NCBI GenBank assembly: GCA_007922195.1
Contig: ML681963.1
Coordinates: 55,086,069-55,150,068 of the forward strand
From: Podocnemis expansa
Lineage: Eukaryota > Chordata > Testudines > Podocnemididae
Direction: 5' to 3'
DNA length: 64,000 nt
Part shown: piece by piece, positions 1-34,316 of the stretch
Layout: the number at the start of each line of letters is the position of its first letter
Position numbering within the stretch: the first letter of the stretch is position 1
Made by a program: the position numbers and the translations under genes
Notes under the pieces: generated by a model
Told to the model about the DNA's origin: nothing
The model's database searches: none
Seen by the model: the letters and a program-made list of their open reading frames with translations, nothing else

Positions 1-69
1 CCGGGGGCGGCGGGGCCCGGGGCGGCCGCGGCCGGGGCGGACCGCAGCGAGGCCGCCGCCGCCGCCGCC

Positions 70-21808
<21,739 letters not shown>

Positions 21809-23008
21809 GTCCATCCGGGAAGACGAGGCAGAACCGGAAACTCATGTGGTCCTGAAATGTTTTGAATGCCGACTGCTTATTGCTAGGGCCCAGGTTATTT
21901 CAGACTGCGTACTACCAGCAGCTCTGAACAGTCGCACTGAATCTACACTTCACAGCAAAGTCTGATGCACCGACACAATTGAGCCATTCATTTTGTTGTT
22001 TTAAGTAACAGAAATTCATGAACTGTCTTTTTTCTGATGCATTGGACTGAATTTTTACCTCAAAGCTCAAAAGGCCGATCATCCTGAAATTTTTAAAAGA
22101 CTTGGCATGAAAAATTTTTATTGAATATTTTGCTAGCTATGGTTTTTAAGTTATCTCAGCCCACTCATTTATCAAGATGACTAATTCCTTGTCTTCATGC
22201 ACTGCTTAGTGAGTATACATATTATGGCAAAATATTTTACTCCAGTTCAATGTAACCATTCTCTTGTGTGGGGCCATAGATTTTTTTATGGAGATTTTAG
22301 ATTTCACTACTGTAAATGCCTTTTAACAAACATGAACTTTCACAGGTATTGCAGTTTCTTTGTCAGTTTTACTAGTTATCTTTTTAATCTCTGCAGACTT
22401 GGGCTGCAAAGCAATTGCACTATACTGCGGATTCAACTAGTTGGTTCTTGTTCTGTGAATGTGCAACATAGTGAGATAGTGATGCCTGTCATCAGGTTTT
22501 AATTATGATGGTTACAAATAATGCTGCCATGATATGGTAACAAGTACTGAACCATTTCCCCTTATAAAAATAAAATATTTAAAAAATTAGCTTTTAGATA
22601 TTTTTCAGACTTTTACAAAAGTGCCCACTTTATGCTGCTGTGTGGTTTGATAAATCTAAGTGATTTTAAAACTTTTCTCATAGAAGGTTTAACTTGGCAA
22701 TAAATTTTTTAAGCTCCCCCAACAGTGTAAAATTCTAGCTGAAGATTGTGCATGAGTTTAACCAACCTTCTTGTGTCATTTTCTGAACACACAATTGGGC
22801 AGTTTCTCAAATTAATCAGAAAAGACACACTTCCATGCTTTTTTAATAATTATTTTTAACTGTTTTATATTCACTGTTGATGTCCTGTCTACCACTTTTT
22901 TATAAGCTTGGAAGCTGGATGTTGTGTGTAGGAAATGCTTGCCAATCTGTACAGTTAAAGTGTATTGTGTGACAGTAGCAACCTGAAGACTGGTACCAGC
23001 CTTTTGGT

Positions 23009-23033
23009 GGGGGGGGCCCCCCCCCCCCCCGGG
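23009..23033 (+). repeat. G8-C14-G3 homopolymer junction
   Basis: Eight G, fourteen C, then three G in direct succession inside the presumed AGO4 3' UTR. A real tract would fold back on itself; an assembly error is equally possible. Confidence 0.7.
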
Positions 23034-23486
23034 AATCAAGGTTGCACGCACAATTGCATTGAACAGCATGTTTAAAAACTGTAAATCAAATATATTGATC
23101 CTGTTCCAGCCTAGAAATTAGGGGGTTTTTATTTGCATAGCTTTTTCAGCTGAAAAATGTAAAAAAGAAAGAGGTGCTTGGTGTCACTTGATACTTTTGG
23201 GACCCACAGACCTAACATGTGGAGAACAGATTTCTTTTCATGTTAATATGAGTTAACAGACTAAAATCTTATGAATATATTCAGCATAGCTAACATTACA
23301 CCACTGCAGAAGCTAAGAAAAGTTTGAAAATTCACCAACTATTGCACTGTGATCTCTGCCATTGGTGTGGGGTTTGCTGCTAAGTTGTCTGTTGTTCTAG
23401 AGCTTGGAAACCAGCCCTCTTGAAAGCTCAGCAATATGAAATGCTGTATTTTTTTTTTCCCCTTCAGTCTTCTAAATAAGCTTGTA

Positions 23487-23497
23487 AATAAAATAAA
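23487..23497 (+). terminator. Candidate proximal polyadenylation signals of AGO4
   Basis: Two overlapping AATAAA hexamers (23487 and 23492) in an AU-rich setting. They would give a 3' UTR of about 1.7 kb. Confidence 0.35.
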
Positions 23498-24766
23498 GTT
23501 TACATTTGTAAATGCTGTCTTTCAGTTGTACCCAAGTAAGCTGAAGTTAGTCTTCAAGACAGTTTTATAACCTACTTCAAAGCAGTATGCCTCGTTAAAA
23601 TTAGTTTAAACTTTTTCCCTTGGAAAATGGAACTGAAGCAAGCTCTGCTCCTGGCACATAATGTGGACAGGTTTAGATAAGATTCTTTTTAATTTGTTAA
23701 ACTTTTTTTAAAGAATACCTCACTTGGATAATAATCAGGACATGGGTGGGACTGACTGCTGCTTCAGCTAGATGGCTGCTTTTCTTAATACTTGTTCAGG
23801 GAGAATAAGAAAACCATTGTAGAATGAACTTTGACCCAATATATGGTGAATTTTGGCACCTTGAAGAGAAATTAAGCACCATTATCTTATAGGATCAAAG
23901 AACACAGTGGGTTCATGCACTAGGCAACAATGTGACTGACTAGTCAAGGGTGGGTAAGAGAATTAACTTTTACCACCAGGTGGATAGTTGTCCAGTGCCA
24001 AGCATTCCTACTTCAGATTGAGTGAAGTGAGAACCTCTCATCTGCTTGCCTGCAATTAGCCTGAACACTTAAACCTCAGACTGTGCAGATTATTGGACCT
24101 CAGCTAGCTCCATGGAGCAGGGCAAGAATTTCTGACTCAGTCTTGTGCTAGACCATCATAAGACTGAAGTACTGGTAAGGGTGCAGTTCTGTCACTTGGA
24201 GAGGCAGAGGGAACCGAAGAGCATTTAAGTTCAGAATTATTGTCATTGAAGTGTGTTTATCTTTGGGAGGTTGTAATGACAAGATCAAAGTTGCAGCAAT
24301 ATTATTGTATGCAGTTCTGAAAGCTGAGTCTTGAGGTTTGGCTCGATGGTCTGAATTACCCCTTAGGACTGACTGAATTGTTCTGCATGTGTCAATCAAT
24401 GGGAAGATGTGCATTCTGTAGCTGTAGTTCTTAGGGTATCTGGGTTTTTTTTTTTAAATAAATAAAGCCTACTGGCTACTGTTTAGCTGTGTGGTGTGAA
24501 AGATTTTAAATGTAGCAAAGTTTAACGAGTTGGGGGAAGGGGCAGTTGACATAAAAGAACAGTAGAAACCCCAGTTTTGAACCAGTTCTGCTTTCTTTGT
24601 AAACAGTTGAATTCTGAACAAGCTCTGGAAAGAACTGGTTGGCCTGTGTCAGACAATGGCAGGCCCAACTTATTTATTCTTACTGTAAGTACTACAGTTT
24701 AGTGTAGTGCCTGTGGCTGCATCCAAAGGGCATGGAAGGTTATGATATACAGGCAAAATGCTTCTT

Positions 24767-24982
24767 AGACCTGGTCTACAATAGAAATTTAGGTCAGCTT
24801 CACACTGTCACTCAGGGCTGTGAAAAATCTACACCTCTGCGTTACACAGTTAAGCTGACCTAAATCCTTGTGTAGACAGAGCTAGGTTGATGGAAGAACT
24901 TTTTTGCCAGCATAGGGAGTGTCTGTACTTAAGTGCTGCACTGGTGATGCTGTAGCGTTTCAAATGTAGACAAGCCCTCATA
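24767..24982. mobile_element. Short DNA transposon within the AGO4 3' UTR
   Basis: The ends AGACCTGGTCTACA and TGTAGACAAGCCCT are inverted repeats. Inside, TTAGGTCAGCTT and AAGCTGACCTAA form a second inverted pair. No coding content. If the distal poly(A) site is used, this element is transcribed as part of AGO4 mRNA. Confidence 0.6.
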
Positions 24983-25638
24983 GTACGTATCTTGTTCCAG
25001 ACACAAATGTCAGAGCTGATTTACCTATATCAAAAGCTTTGCCTGTCATGTGGGTAAAGGTATCCTTTTGTTCAGATAGTGTTTAACACAATATCCCCCC
25101 CAAACTACCTTTGTGGATGTGATGTAGGATTTTTCTTGCTCAATAGCAAGGCAGTAGCTCTGCTTTCATTTTAAGAAAGCAGAGTTTGGAGGGCATTGTA
25201 TCAATACTGTTTCAACTACAAGGTTTTTTCCTTGTGAAATTTGAGGAAAGATCTTGTAATATCACAGATTTTCTTATACCTTGCTATTGACATTTTCATG
25301 ATATTTCTATGTCTAGAGGCTGAAACTTCAATGTAAAATGTTTGCATTTGTTCATTTTGACTTATGATGTAATTTTTGTTTCTATATTGTTAGACTTGTA
25401 ATGTTTAAAATTGTATTTTATTAAATTTGGACTGGATGTATGTCTATAGCAATACGAGGTACTCTTTCTAAACTCTTATGGGTGGGTTAGCAGCCCAATG
25501 TTGCGATAAAATGCTGGTCGTGTACAATTTGCAATGTATTTTTTTTAGCCTGCAGGGATATTTTGTGTTCATGTGTCCAAAAAAATAAAAAAATTGGCAT
25601 TCTTGTGCCAAATGTTCTGTTTTCCCTTGTTGGTGTCT

Positions 25639-25644
25639 AATAAA
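25639..25644 (+). terminator. Candidate distal polyadenylation signal of AGO4
   Basis: AATAAA in the context GTCTAATAAAAATGC, with another copy 55 bases upstream at 25584. Two close signals at the end of a long AU-rich stretch fit a main poly(A) site. A further AATAAA at 25831 is an alternative. Confidence 0.45.
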
Positions 25645-25659
25645 AATGCAATGTACAGA

Positions 25660-27125
25660 ATCAGCAATAGATACTGTTGCTTGTAAGCATTGTCTTCCTT
25701 AAATTATTTAAATTACAAGTTAAATCTTATATAACATGTAACTGAAACAAACTCATTGCCTCAAGACTGGGATTTAAAAAAAAGATTAGACACTTGTATG
25801 GATAACATCCCAGTTATATTTAATAATTGAAATAAAGCTTCCTCCTTCAGGGTCTCAGCCAACTATTAAATGACAAGAGTTGGGAAAAAATGTCCTCAAT
25901 ATGAGTAAATTATTCTGTAATTCTCCACGGTGGCATTTTTTGCACTTTTTTCCTGAGAGATCTGGTATTGGCTATGGATAAATCATGATGGAGTGGACCA
26001 CTTGCATCCAGTATAGCAATCCCTGAATGATCAGGTCACAAATTAAAGTACAGGAACTAATTAAAATTCTGAATAAGAAAGTGATGGCTTTTTTCCTTTC
26101 TATAACTGCATACTTAGCAGTTCAAGTAGGTGACAAGAGCAAAATAGTTGTGTTAGGTGCCATGGGAAAACAGCCACCAGAAATGGAAATTTAATACACT
26201 TGACTTCTTAATATAACTTGTATCTTTAACCTAGTACTTCCAGCATCTCCAATTCCTTCCTGCATGTATTGAGCAAGAGGAGGCATTGTTTAGAGACCAA
26301 AAACCTACCAAATGGGGGAGGGGGGGCAGTGGGTGGTGGAGTTTGCTTGCTTTGTAGGGGGATGTGATTTCACTTAATGGCTAATAAACTTCAGTTGCTC
26401 TGAATGTGTTGAAGGGGGAGCAGAGTTGTGAATGGGGGTCTCACGGTTAGTCAGGCCCTCAAACTAAGTATTGTAATGTTATTTAGCTGGTTGCCGTCAT
26501 GTCTGCAATTGGCAGTGGGAGTGAGCATTGTGTCCAGAGAAGATCGTGCTCTTCCCTCAGAGTGCATATGCAATTCTGAATGTGGTCTAATGTTTTGTAA
26601 ATACAGAGGACCAGACCCTCAAAGGTATTTAGGTACTTAACCCCCAGTGATTTTTGGCACCTAATTATCTTTGAGGATCTGAACTTGTATCTCTTTTGCT
26701 GGTTCTGTTCCACAGTGGATTTTTGGTCTTGTGTGGTTAAAATTTACAGCCCAGCTCTTGATCAGGCAGCTGGTTTCGGAGATGCAAGCATCACAAGTGT
26801 TGAGAGACTTCCAGCAGGCAACCTGCTATGTTAACTGTTTCTGCTTAAGTACACTTGGTAGAGGTGGGAAGTGGTACCAGAGAACTGAAATGAGACAAAT
26901 CTGACTTAACACTACATCTAGTTAACTGAAACCTTCCTGACAATGGCTGCCCTTAGCTAAGGCAACTCTGTCTAGCACAATTACCCTTCAGAGATGAACC
27001 TCTTCCTCTCTGACAATGTCAGTATTAAGTCTGTTTGTCTGGGATGGTTAAATCCTTTTGGACTGATACATTCCTGGTGGCTGTGCTTTCTTCCATTGTT
27101 TCTTGCCCTTTTATTTTACCATGGA
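25660..27125. other. Intergenic stretch after AGO4
   Basis: AT-rich sequence with no supported exon. Apart from the palindromic element at 26606..26687 and the AATAAA at 25831, nothing recognisable was seen. Confidence 0.6.
26606..26687. mobile_element. 82-bp palindromic MITE-like element
   Basis: GACCCTCAAAGGTATTTAGG at the left and a near complement with ATCTTTGAGGATCTG at the right make one long imperfect hairpin with a small loop. No coding capacity. Confidence 0.6.
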
Positions 27126-27129
27126 ATAC

Positions 27130-27660
27130 TTATGCTCTTGCCCCAGATTTACAGTCCTTTGTAAGTCCTGGGCACCTCATTTCAGGCAAGATGTGGACAA
27201 ATTGGAGAAGGTCCAGAAAAGAACAATAGGAATGATTAAGCATCTGCAACATTTGCCTCATGAGGGAAGATTGAAAGAGCTGTGTTTGTTTAGTCTAGAA
27301 AAGAGGAGAGTGAGAGGAGACATAAATTTTCAAGTACCTAAGAGGTTGTTACAAGGAGGAGGGAGGAAGAATTGTTCTCCTCAACCGCTGATGATAGGAG
27401 AAGCAGCAATGGACTTAAATTATGGCAACTGAGGTTTAGGTTGAACATTAGGGAAAAATGCCTAACTGTCATGGTGATTAACCACTGAAATAAGTTGCCT
27501 AGGCACATCACGGAATCTCCATCATTGAAAGTGTTTAAGAGCAGGTTAGACAAACACCTGTCAGGGATAGCTTAAGTGCGTACTGGGTCCTGCCATGAGT
27601 GCAGGGGACTGGATTCACTGGCGCCTCATTAGAGGTCTATGAGTCTAGACCCCCAAATAA
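27130..27660 (+). mobile_element. CR1 LINE 3' end, sense
   Basis: The sequence reads as the C-terminal end of CR1 ORF2 plus the 3' UTR. A frame from 27103 to 27432 encodes KLEKVQKRTIGMIKHLQHLP and LFSLEKRRVRGD, matching the conserved CR1 tail (roughly VQKRAT...L..LEKRRLRGD). It ends near GAGGTCTATGAGTCTAG. 5'-truncated, as usual for LINE copies. Confidence 0.8.
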
Positions 27661-29455
27661 ATGAAAGATTAGTAGAAGTAGAGAATCAGCCAAACATGTT
27701 ACTTGAATTGGTCATTATTAACCCTAATAACTGTTGATATGACAGCATAGTCTTTTTAGATTACAGTTCTTCCACTGCTGTACTGGTACAGCTCAATAAC
27801 TAGCCCAGGAGGTGCTGTTTCTCAGTAAAGAGATATGTGTAGCTCAGAAAAAGTGAATCTGCCAGTGCCAGAATCCTCTTACGGAGATGGGTTGAATACC
27901 ATCAGTTGCAAGACTCAGCAGAGAAGGGGTCATCTAACAGTTTATATTATTGAATGGCTTCCCCCTAATAGTGCTATTTAAGTTGATAAACATGTCCAGT
28001 GTGTGGTTCACTTAATTATGTATTGTCAAAGTGTCTGCTTCAGCCTCTCATTGCAATGTCAACTCTAAATGGGGCTTGAATGATAGCAGGGTGAATCTGC
28101 TCTCTGAGGAGCCCTGAGTTTTCAAGGTTCAGGCATAAAAGAAAGTGAGCCATTTGACTTCTGTGGTCATTAACACCCTTCTGCAAGACTGGTGTTTTTG
28201 TGTGCATGTCTTCAGAAATATCAGGCTTTTGTTTGGGAGTTATTTAAAAAATGCTCAAGACAAACATGAAACTAGCATTGTTTAACTAGACTTAAGTGCA
28301 TGAGCATATGATGTTCTCCTTCAGGACTATTTGAGATACAAAGTCTGTACCTAAAGCAATGACAAGAATATGCCTCTGCCATGTGAGGATTTCAGGCTGC
28401 TTTACAAATAATTAAACCTTACAGCCCACTGCCCTGGTAGCACCTGGGGCATCTTATTAGGTGTCAGAGCCAACAAGGTTGAAACTGAGGCACAAAGATT
28501 TAATTTCACAGTGAATGGTAGAGCTAAGAATGAAACTCACTGCTAATCACGCTCTGCTGCAATGGCATTCTCCATTCAGTTGGCTTCTGCTCCTTAAAAG
28601 TGTTAATTTGAGAACTGACCAGGAAACAAAACTGGGTTATGAAGGTTCCTTTATAGTCACACACAGGTTAATAGATGGTATTTTCAGCAAGAAACCTAGC
28701 TTACCAGGCCCTGATCTCACTGATGCCATTATGTAATACAGCAATGTAAATGTTACATAATAGTAATAATTCTAATACCTTTGGTATGGACAGGATCAGC
28801 AGTCATGATGGTCCTCCAGCTACGTGGATTGGATTGTAAGGTTAGGGCTCAAGATGTCTGTGGGGTCAGGAATATCAACTGCCTCCTAGGAACAGGGAGC
28901 CTTTGAGAAATATTTTCATGCAGATCATCTGTGTGAAATGTTTTCATAAAGTTCACACTTTATAGTCAAAGTGCTGGTAATTATTTCTGCACTCTGCAGG
29001 TCCTTACAGCAGGACAATGGGTGAAACAACTAGTTCAAAAAGTGGGGGTGGCGGGAACCTTCAGTGTGTCACCAACATCAGCCCAGGGGGTCACATTCCC
29101 CTCCGAGTGACTAAATCAGTAATGACAGCAAGGATGCATTTGGCCAGAATTTATAAATAACTGCACTATGTGTACTTGCTAATACCACCATATGGAGCAG
29201 GGAGGGCAGGAAATACTTGAACATGAGGCATATGACAAGGGCACAGCTGTAAATACAAATGCACCTGACTCCCAAGACAGACTATTTAGACACTGCTGTC
29301 ATCAAACAGCTGAATGCTGTAGGATTCTGTTTGCTCTCTGCCACATTCAACCTCCCATGGTCAAGGAGCTTTCCATATCCGGGTCTGCCTCAGAAATCCC
29401 AGGGCTGCTACAGAGACTTTCTCCTGTGGATGGAAGGAGTTACTATTGAAAACAG
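27660..29455. other. Intergenic stretch before the DIRS element
   Basis: No supported exon. 28380-28530 looks like an old SINE- or LINE-derived fragment (AACTGAGGCACAAAG). Otherwise nothing was recognised. Confidence 0.5.
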
Positions 29456-29456
29456 T

Positions 29457-29737
29457 GGGTTACTTACCAGTAACCGTCCTTCTTCGAGATGGGCTGCTCA
29501 GATTCATTCAGAAATAGGTGTCTCTGCGCCAGATTGGTCAGAACTTTTTGTCCTAGCCTGCCAGAAGAGGGCAGGCGGCCACCGCACCCCCCCCCCCGCA
29601 GCTATATATGTGGCCACCACCCAGCCCCTCCCCAGTTCCTTGGAGTCACCAACTCCAGATGCAGGGACAGGGGGAGGGATCTGACTGAATCTGAGCAGCC
29701 CATCTCGAAGAAGGACGGTTACTGGTAAGTTATCCAC
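29457..29737. repeat. Large palindrome at the left end of the DIRS element
   Basis: Arms of about 50 bp (29457-29511 and 29686-29737) are near-perfect inverse complements: CTTACCAGTAACCGTCCTTC against GAAGGACGGTTACTGGTAAG. They enclose the left terminal repeat. Confidence 0.85.
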
Positions 29738-32159
29738 CGTTCTTCTTCAAGCGCTGCTCGGATACATTCAGAAATAGGTGACTGCTAGCCATGCTGATGG
29801 ATGGCGGGTGGAGTTAGCTCTTCCACTTTCAGCATGGCATAACTCTGACATGGGTATTTGTCCATGCCCAGGGACCTGGAGAGGTCTAGGAGATCAACCC
29901 AAGGACCATCGCCCCAGCAAGGGTAAACAGGGATTGCAGGACATTAACCCAGAGGAGAAAGTAGGCCCGGTTTGTTCAAACGCCTAGTGTGGTGCCTATG
30001 CAGGAGGGCCTGAGGTCACCTTATGGATAGAAAAGATACCAGCATATCTTGGTTAAAGTCAAGGAGTGCGACTCTAACTGCTCTGCCTAAAGGCATATTG
30101 GCAGAGGCAAGAGAAACCCAGCTGATTAGTGTTCTGGCAGCAACACATGATAATGTACCTCCTACAAGGGAATTCAGGAGGCCGCAGGATCATTGGGCTG
30201 GCATTGGTGGATGCAGGCACCTCCAGAACCTGAGGAGGGAAGGTAGACTGTTTTTCCCTTGGTCCAGCAATATGAGATGCTCGTGCTATGAGCGCAATAG
30301 GTGCGGGAATCTGGGACATTTGGCATCCCACAGAGGGGTGGGCTACCAGTGGTTAGAGTCAAGGAGTGTTACCTCATCCTAGGTTGGAGGAGGGAGTGCC
30401 AGCAGCCAGAGGCAGCAGCCAATGACCTCAAGGAGCGCCCTGCAAGTAGAGCACCTGGATTGTCATGGAGAAGGCAGTGCCTGGCCATTAAATGGCCCTA
30501 TACAAGGCAGACAGGGAGAGGACTTTGCATGAGCCTGACGGATATATCTCAGGCCTACATGAGCCAACCGATGGCACTGTGGTGGTCCCTGTTGAATAGG
30601 ACCGCCGGTATTGATAACCTTGTGTTGATACGAGGGAGTAGTATTATGATTATTTCCTCTTGTCTTTCTCTTCTCCCCCCCCCCGGGGGTTTTTTTTTTT
30701 TGCAGCTGGTAATCAGCCAAAGGAGTATAGAAGGCAAGGAACTGGTTGTGATAAAGCGACACCCAGAGGTCGCTCATAAGAACGGGAATCCTGGGGATCA
30801 AGTCTCGCAGCCTACAGAACATTAGTTTACATAACCTCGTACCACCAGGACAAGTCCAGCCAGTGTGGTCCAAACTTTACAACTGGCAATGCACAGATGC
30901 GTGCCTAGGTAGGAGCACCCCGAAGGGAAGGCCCCTGGGGGGGTGGGACATACGTGAGGAAGAAACAGCATCTACCAAGGGAGTGGGGAAGGTACACCAC
31001 TTTGAGGGTGCACATCCCGCCATCTCCTTACGACCCTTTCGGTTTATCTGAAGTGCCTTCTACAAGCATGTTACTGCCATTATGAGACTTGCCCTGGGAG
31101 TGGGTTCTACTGGGGACAGCTGGCTCCCAAACTCCCAATTGGTGGTTGGGATGACAGGTGGTGTAATAATAGGTCTATTGAATGGGAAAGGTCCTTAGTG
31201 GTCGGTTGGGCCTGAGCGTAATACCAAATCGCAACTGCGACAGTTAGAAAGCCCTCAGAGCGTGAGGAGGAAGAGGGAGTTGGACCCACAGGGTATACAA
31301 GCAGGGTGTCCCAGAGCTATGCCGCGACGAACTCAGTCCTATGACCATACAAGGGAAGAAACTATGAGAGGACCCCTGCTGGGTATTCCCTGAGGGATGA
31401 TGACTAGGATCAGACTCCCACCCCAGCAGCGGGGATGGTCTTCCGCTATATCCACGGAGCTCAGCTTGGACCCCCGTCAGGCCTTGGACCCCTTACTCTT
31501 AGGTTAAAGCTTTTTGGCTGCTCACTGGACTCTTCAAGCAGTGTTGACTGCAAGTTTGATGGGGATGGAAGAGAAGCGAGCATCCTCACCTCTGACCGAG
31601 AGGTAAAGGGGGACACTGGACCATTTCATCAAGGGAAAGGAGCTGTGTGCAGATGTTCAAGCTTTGAAAAGTACTCCAGCGGCAGTGATCAGCTGGCCCA
31701 GAGGTGAAGAGAGGCCATTGGTCATTAGGGCGGCCCATCTTTGATGGAGTAAGGCAGGGTGAAGGTGGGGCCGGGGTCTAGTTTGTGAGACACCTCACCT
31801 AGTCATTCGCCAGGCTGTGGACCAGCTGGAAGCAGCAAGCGTTGGGGCTTTACCTCGGGTATGGAGGCCACGAGTGAGTTGTCTAAGGCTGCACTGCTGG
31901 CCAGGCTCCGGCCTGCAAGTCTGGTACTTGACAGGTGAGAGTGATATGCTTGCCCTAAGAGGTCAAGGGGGTTGTAATATCCCAGCTTTGCAACATATAC
32001 CTTAAGATCTCGGTGAGGTCAATCAAATGCGATCTATGTTAGACTCAGCTAAATGTGTTTGATAATCATTGGTCAAGGTGGCAGAAGAAATAAAGAGAGG
32101 TAGGCTTCTTCTGCCCCTACCTTTCAGAGCAGGCTGGGGAGGGGGCCTTCTATGAGATA

Positions 32160-32800
32160 GGAACAAAGATTGACTGGGGCTTTACCATCCGTCCTATTGG
32201 AGAGTAGGGCGGAGGAGCTTTCCCCATGAGGTGTGCAGGAGCTGCACTCCCTGGTGTGGTAATGCTTGTGGTAAACGGAAAACCTCATCTTATTTGGAAT
32301 GGGGATCGACGGAATGGTACATTCTGATTATTGGAGTGTGTACCATGAACCTCTGAGCAGCCCGCAGGGTGAGGAGTTGGCGCCCAAGGGGGGTGTTGTG
32401 TGGGGGCATGATAACGTGATGGGAGTAAGACCTTTGTCTAAAGGATGCCCACAGGACCGCAGGTCTCCATTGTGACCACCATGCTGGTCCAAGAAGGTTC
32501 AGGTAATGAGGGTCGAGCCCCCCCCCTTGAGGGGCGTAATAGGGTCCACAACGAAAGTATGGATGAAGGTGGAACCTTCATCCTTCTCAGCGAAGGGGAG
32601 GCTACTTAACCTCTGAACTGTCCACCTACAGTCAGGGGGGGAGGTTTGCTCACAGGTTGCATTTGTGAAGAGCCAGCAAGGCAGGAGGCTGCTAATTAGC
32701 TAGCCATTAGGCAGCAGGGAAATGGGACAGCCGCCCTTCATAAGTGTCTTGATTTCTGAATATGCTGTACTCTGTGGCCGGGTTTTGGGTGACTGCCAGT
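32160..32800 (-). pseudogene. DIRS reverse-transcriptase remnant
   Basis: Downstream of gag on the minus strand, short pieces resemble the DIRS RT: GRLSHF at 32719-32736, followed by a stop and Trp, like the GGRLshFlpaW start, and MRFSVYHKHYH at about 32256-32288, like the RFxVxxxHYQ motif before LPFGL. The catalytic YLDD was not found. Frames are heavily broken, so this is a moderate-confidence reading. Confidence 0.4.
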
Positions 32801-32811
32801 GGGGTTGTGAG

Positions 32812-32995
32812 CAATGTTCCCTCTATTACTCGTAGACTGTGTGCACAAACAATTTCATGGGGGCGCAAAAACATTTCTTCGTGAGCACCAGTATTAGCAC
32901 TGTTGAATTTTTTTGTGCGTACTTTATTTTGTTGTGTGCGCAGGTTTCATGACCTGTGTGCGCACGCACATGTGCACAGCTTAGCGGGAACAGTG
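32812..32995. mobile_element. Small hAT element inserted in the DIRS element
   Basis: The ends CAATGTTCCCTCTATTACTC and TTAGCGGGAACAGTG are inverted repeats. The interior carries GTGTGCGC-type alternating sequence and is near-identical to the element at 52424. Flanks GTTGTGAG and GTTGTATC share five of eight bases, a decayed target duplication. Confidence 0.75.
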
Positions 32996-33486
32996 GTTGT
33001 ATCATCAAAACCGCTGAGTGGCCAGACAGAATCCCTCCCTGGAAATGGATGGGGGGGGCGCCTTGCCAGGAAGGTCCCCCAGATGAGTTTTGAACTGAAG
33101 TTGTGATAGTGAAGATTGAGTCCTCACCAGTAACTGTTGAACGGGGAGGAGGAAGGGGGTGCCAGGTTGTCCTGGGCCCTATGGGGCCGAAGGGTGTGGT
33201 AGAGCCCCTGTCGGAAGGAGGCCAAGATATTTCAACTCCCCCCCCAGGGGTCACAAGTGGTACTCAGGATGGACAACATTTCTGGGGGAAAGAGGGCATT
33301 GCCCCCGAAGGGGATATTGAGAGACACCTCTTGAGAGGCCGGGGGTACTCTGGCTTCCTGTAGCCAGGCCACGCAGCGCAGGGTTACTGCTGAGGCCATG
33401 GTGCAGGCCACCGTATCCACCGCATCCCATGCTGACAGGAGGAGGTCCCGGGAGGCTATTTTACCTTCCTCCAAGAAGGCATCATA

Positions 33487-34122
33487 CTACTCTTCCTTGG
33501 CCTCTGGTGGGAGTAGGTGTCTAAATCTGTTTAATGCCTCCCTCACATCCAACACGTACCTGCTGGTTAGGGCCTGGTTATTCACAACCCGCAGCTGGAA
33601 GGCTGAGGAGGAATATACCTTCTTACCTAGCAGTTCTAACTCCCTTGCATCCCTCGATGTCGGGAGGGGATCGTGGGAGGTCTGTCCCGGCCCCAAGGCC
33701 GCTTCCACCAGAGCATGAGGTGGGACTGGGTGGTGGGTGAGTGAGGGGAACTCTGACCCTGGGACCCTGTACTTGAGGCCCGCCATATCTGAGACCAGGG
33801 ATTTGGAACCTGGGTTTTGCCAGCAGGAAGAGGCCAAGTCCCAGACACTAGGGTGGATGGGAACCATGAGTGGTTCCGCCAAGGAGAACACTGGACCGAA
33901 TAAAGCATCGGAGGATACCTCGGAGGATTGAATCTCCATCCCCATGTGGGCTGAGATGTGGCACAGGAGATCAAAATGCACTGACAGATTGCCCATGTAA
34001 GAAGATGGTACCAGGTTTAGGACTCTCCCCAGTGTTGGGGGTGGTAATGGCATGGTCACAGGGGCCTCCTGCGGTGACCATTCGTGAGGGCAGTACTGGA
34101 AGGGTGATGATGCCAAGGCCAT
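33487..34122 (-). pseudogene. DIRS gag-like domain (related to the LAP2alpha C-terminal domain)
   Basis: A 211-codon minus-strand frame ends in ELLGKKVYSSSAFQLRVVNN and LNRFRHLLPPEAKEE. This matches the conserved 'lGrKvYs...lqlRi.N..all..Y....w..l..f...LP' pattern of DIRS1-like gag proteins, the same fold taken into vertebrate LAP2alpha. It continues into broken sequence beyond 33487 and is cut off from its N terminus by the CR1 insertion and other breaks. It is a transposon remnant and not a host gene. Confidence 0.65.
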
Positions 34123-34316
34123 TTAGAGCCCTTTGAAAACCCTTCCCCCGGGCTGGAACAGGGGAAGCATCTCATGACCCACGGGACGGTACCAGAGATG
34201 TCAGGGTGATATGTTGCCACAGGGATGGCTCTACAGTACCGGGGATCAGGGGGTGATGGGTTCCGGAGCTTCGGAGGCCAGGGCCAGTGGTGGGGAAAGA
34301 GAGCAGTGCCACTTGA

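Larger units (their letters stand above)
21809..25660 (+). other. AGO4: AGO4 3' UTR (extent inferred)
   Basis: AU-rich, non-coding sequence follows the stop. AATAAA signals occur at 22569, 22699, 23487, 23492, 24457, 24461, 25584 and 25639. The last strong one, at 25639, would give a UTR of about 3.8 kb; earlier signals could give shorter forms. The distal end is a guess without transcript data. Confidence 0.55.

Noticed and set aside
25831..25836. End of AGO4 at the last AATAAA
   Set aside because: Possible, but 25639 has a paired upstream signal and fits better; left open without transcripts.
30301..30825. 174-codon plus-strand frame inside the DIRS element
   Set aside because: The element codes on the other strand, and the product shows no family resemblance.
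30463..30873. Minus-strand frame as the DIRS tyrosine recombinase
   Set aside because: The position is right and KLMFCRLRDLIPRIPVL is faintly similar, but no catalytic Arg/His/Tyr set could be placed.
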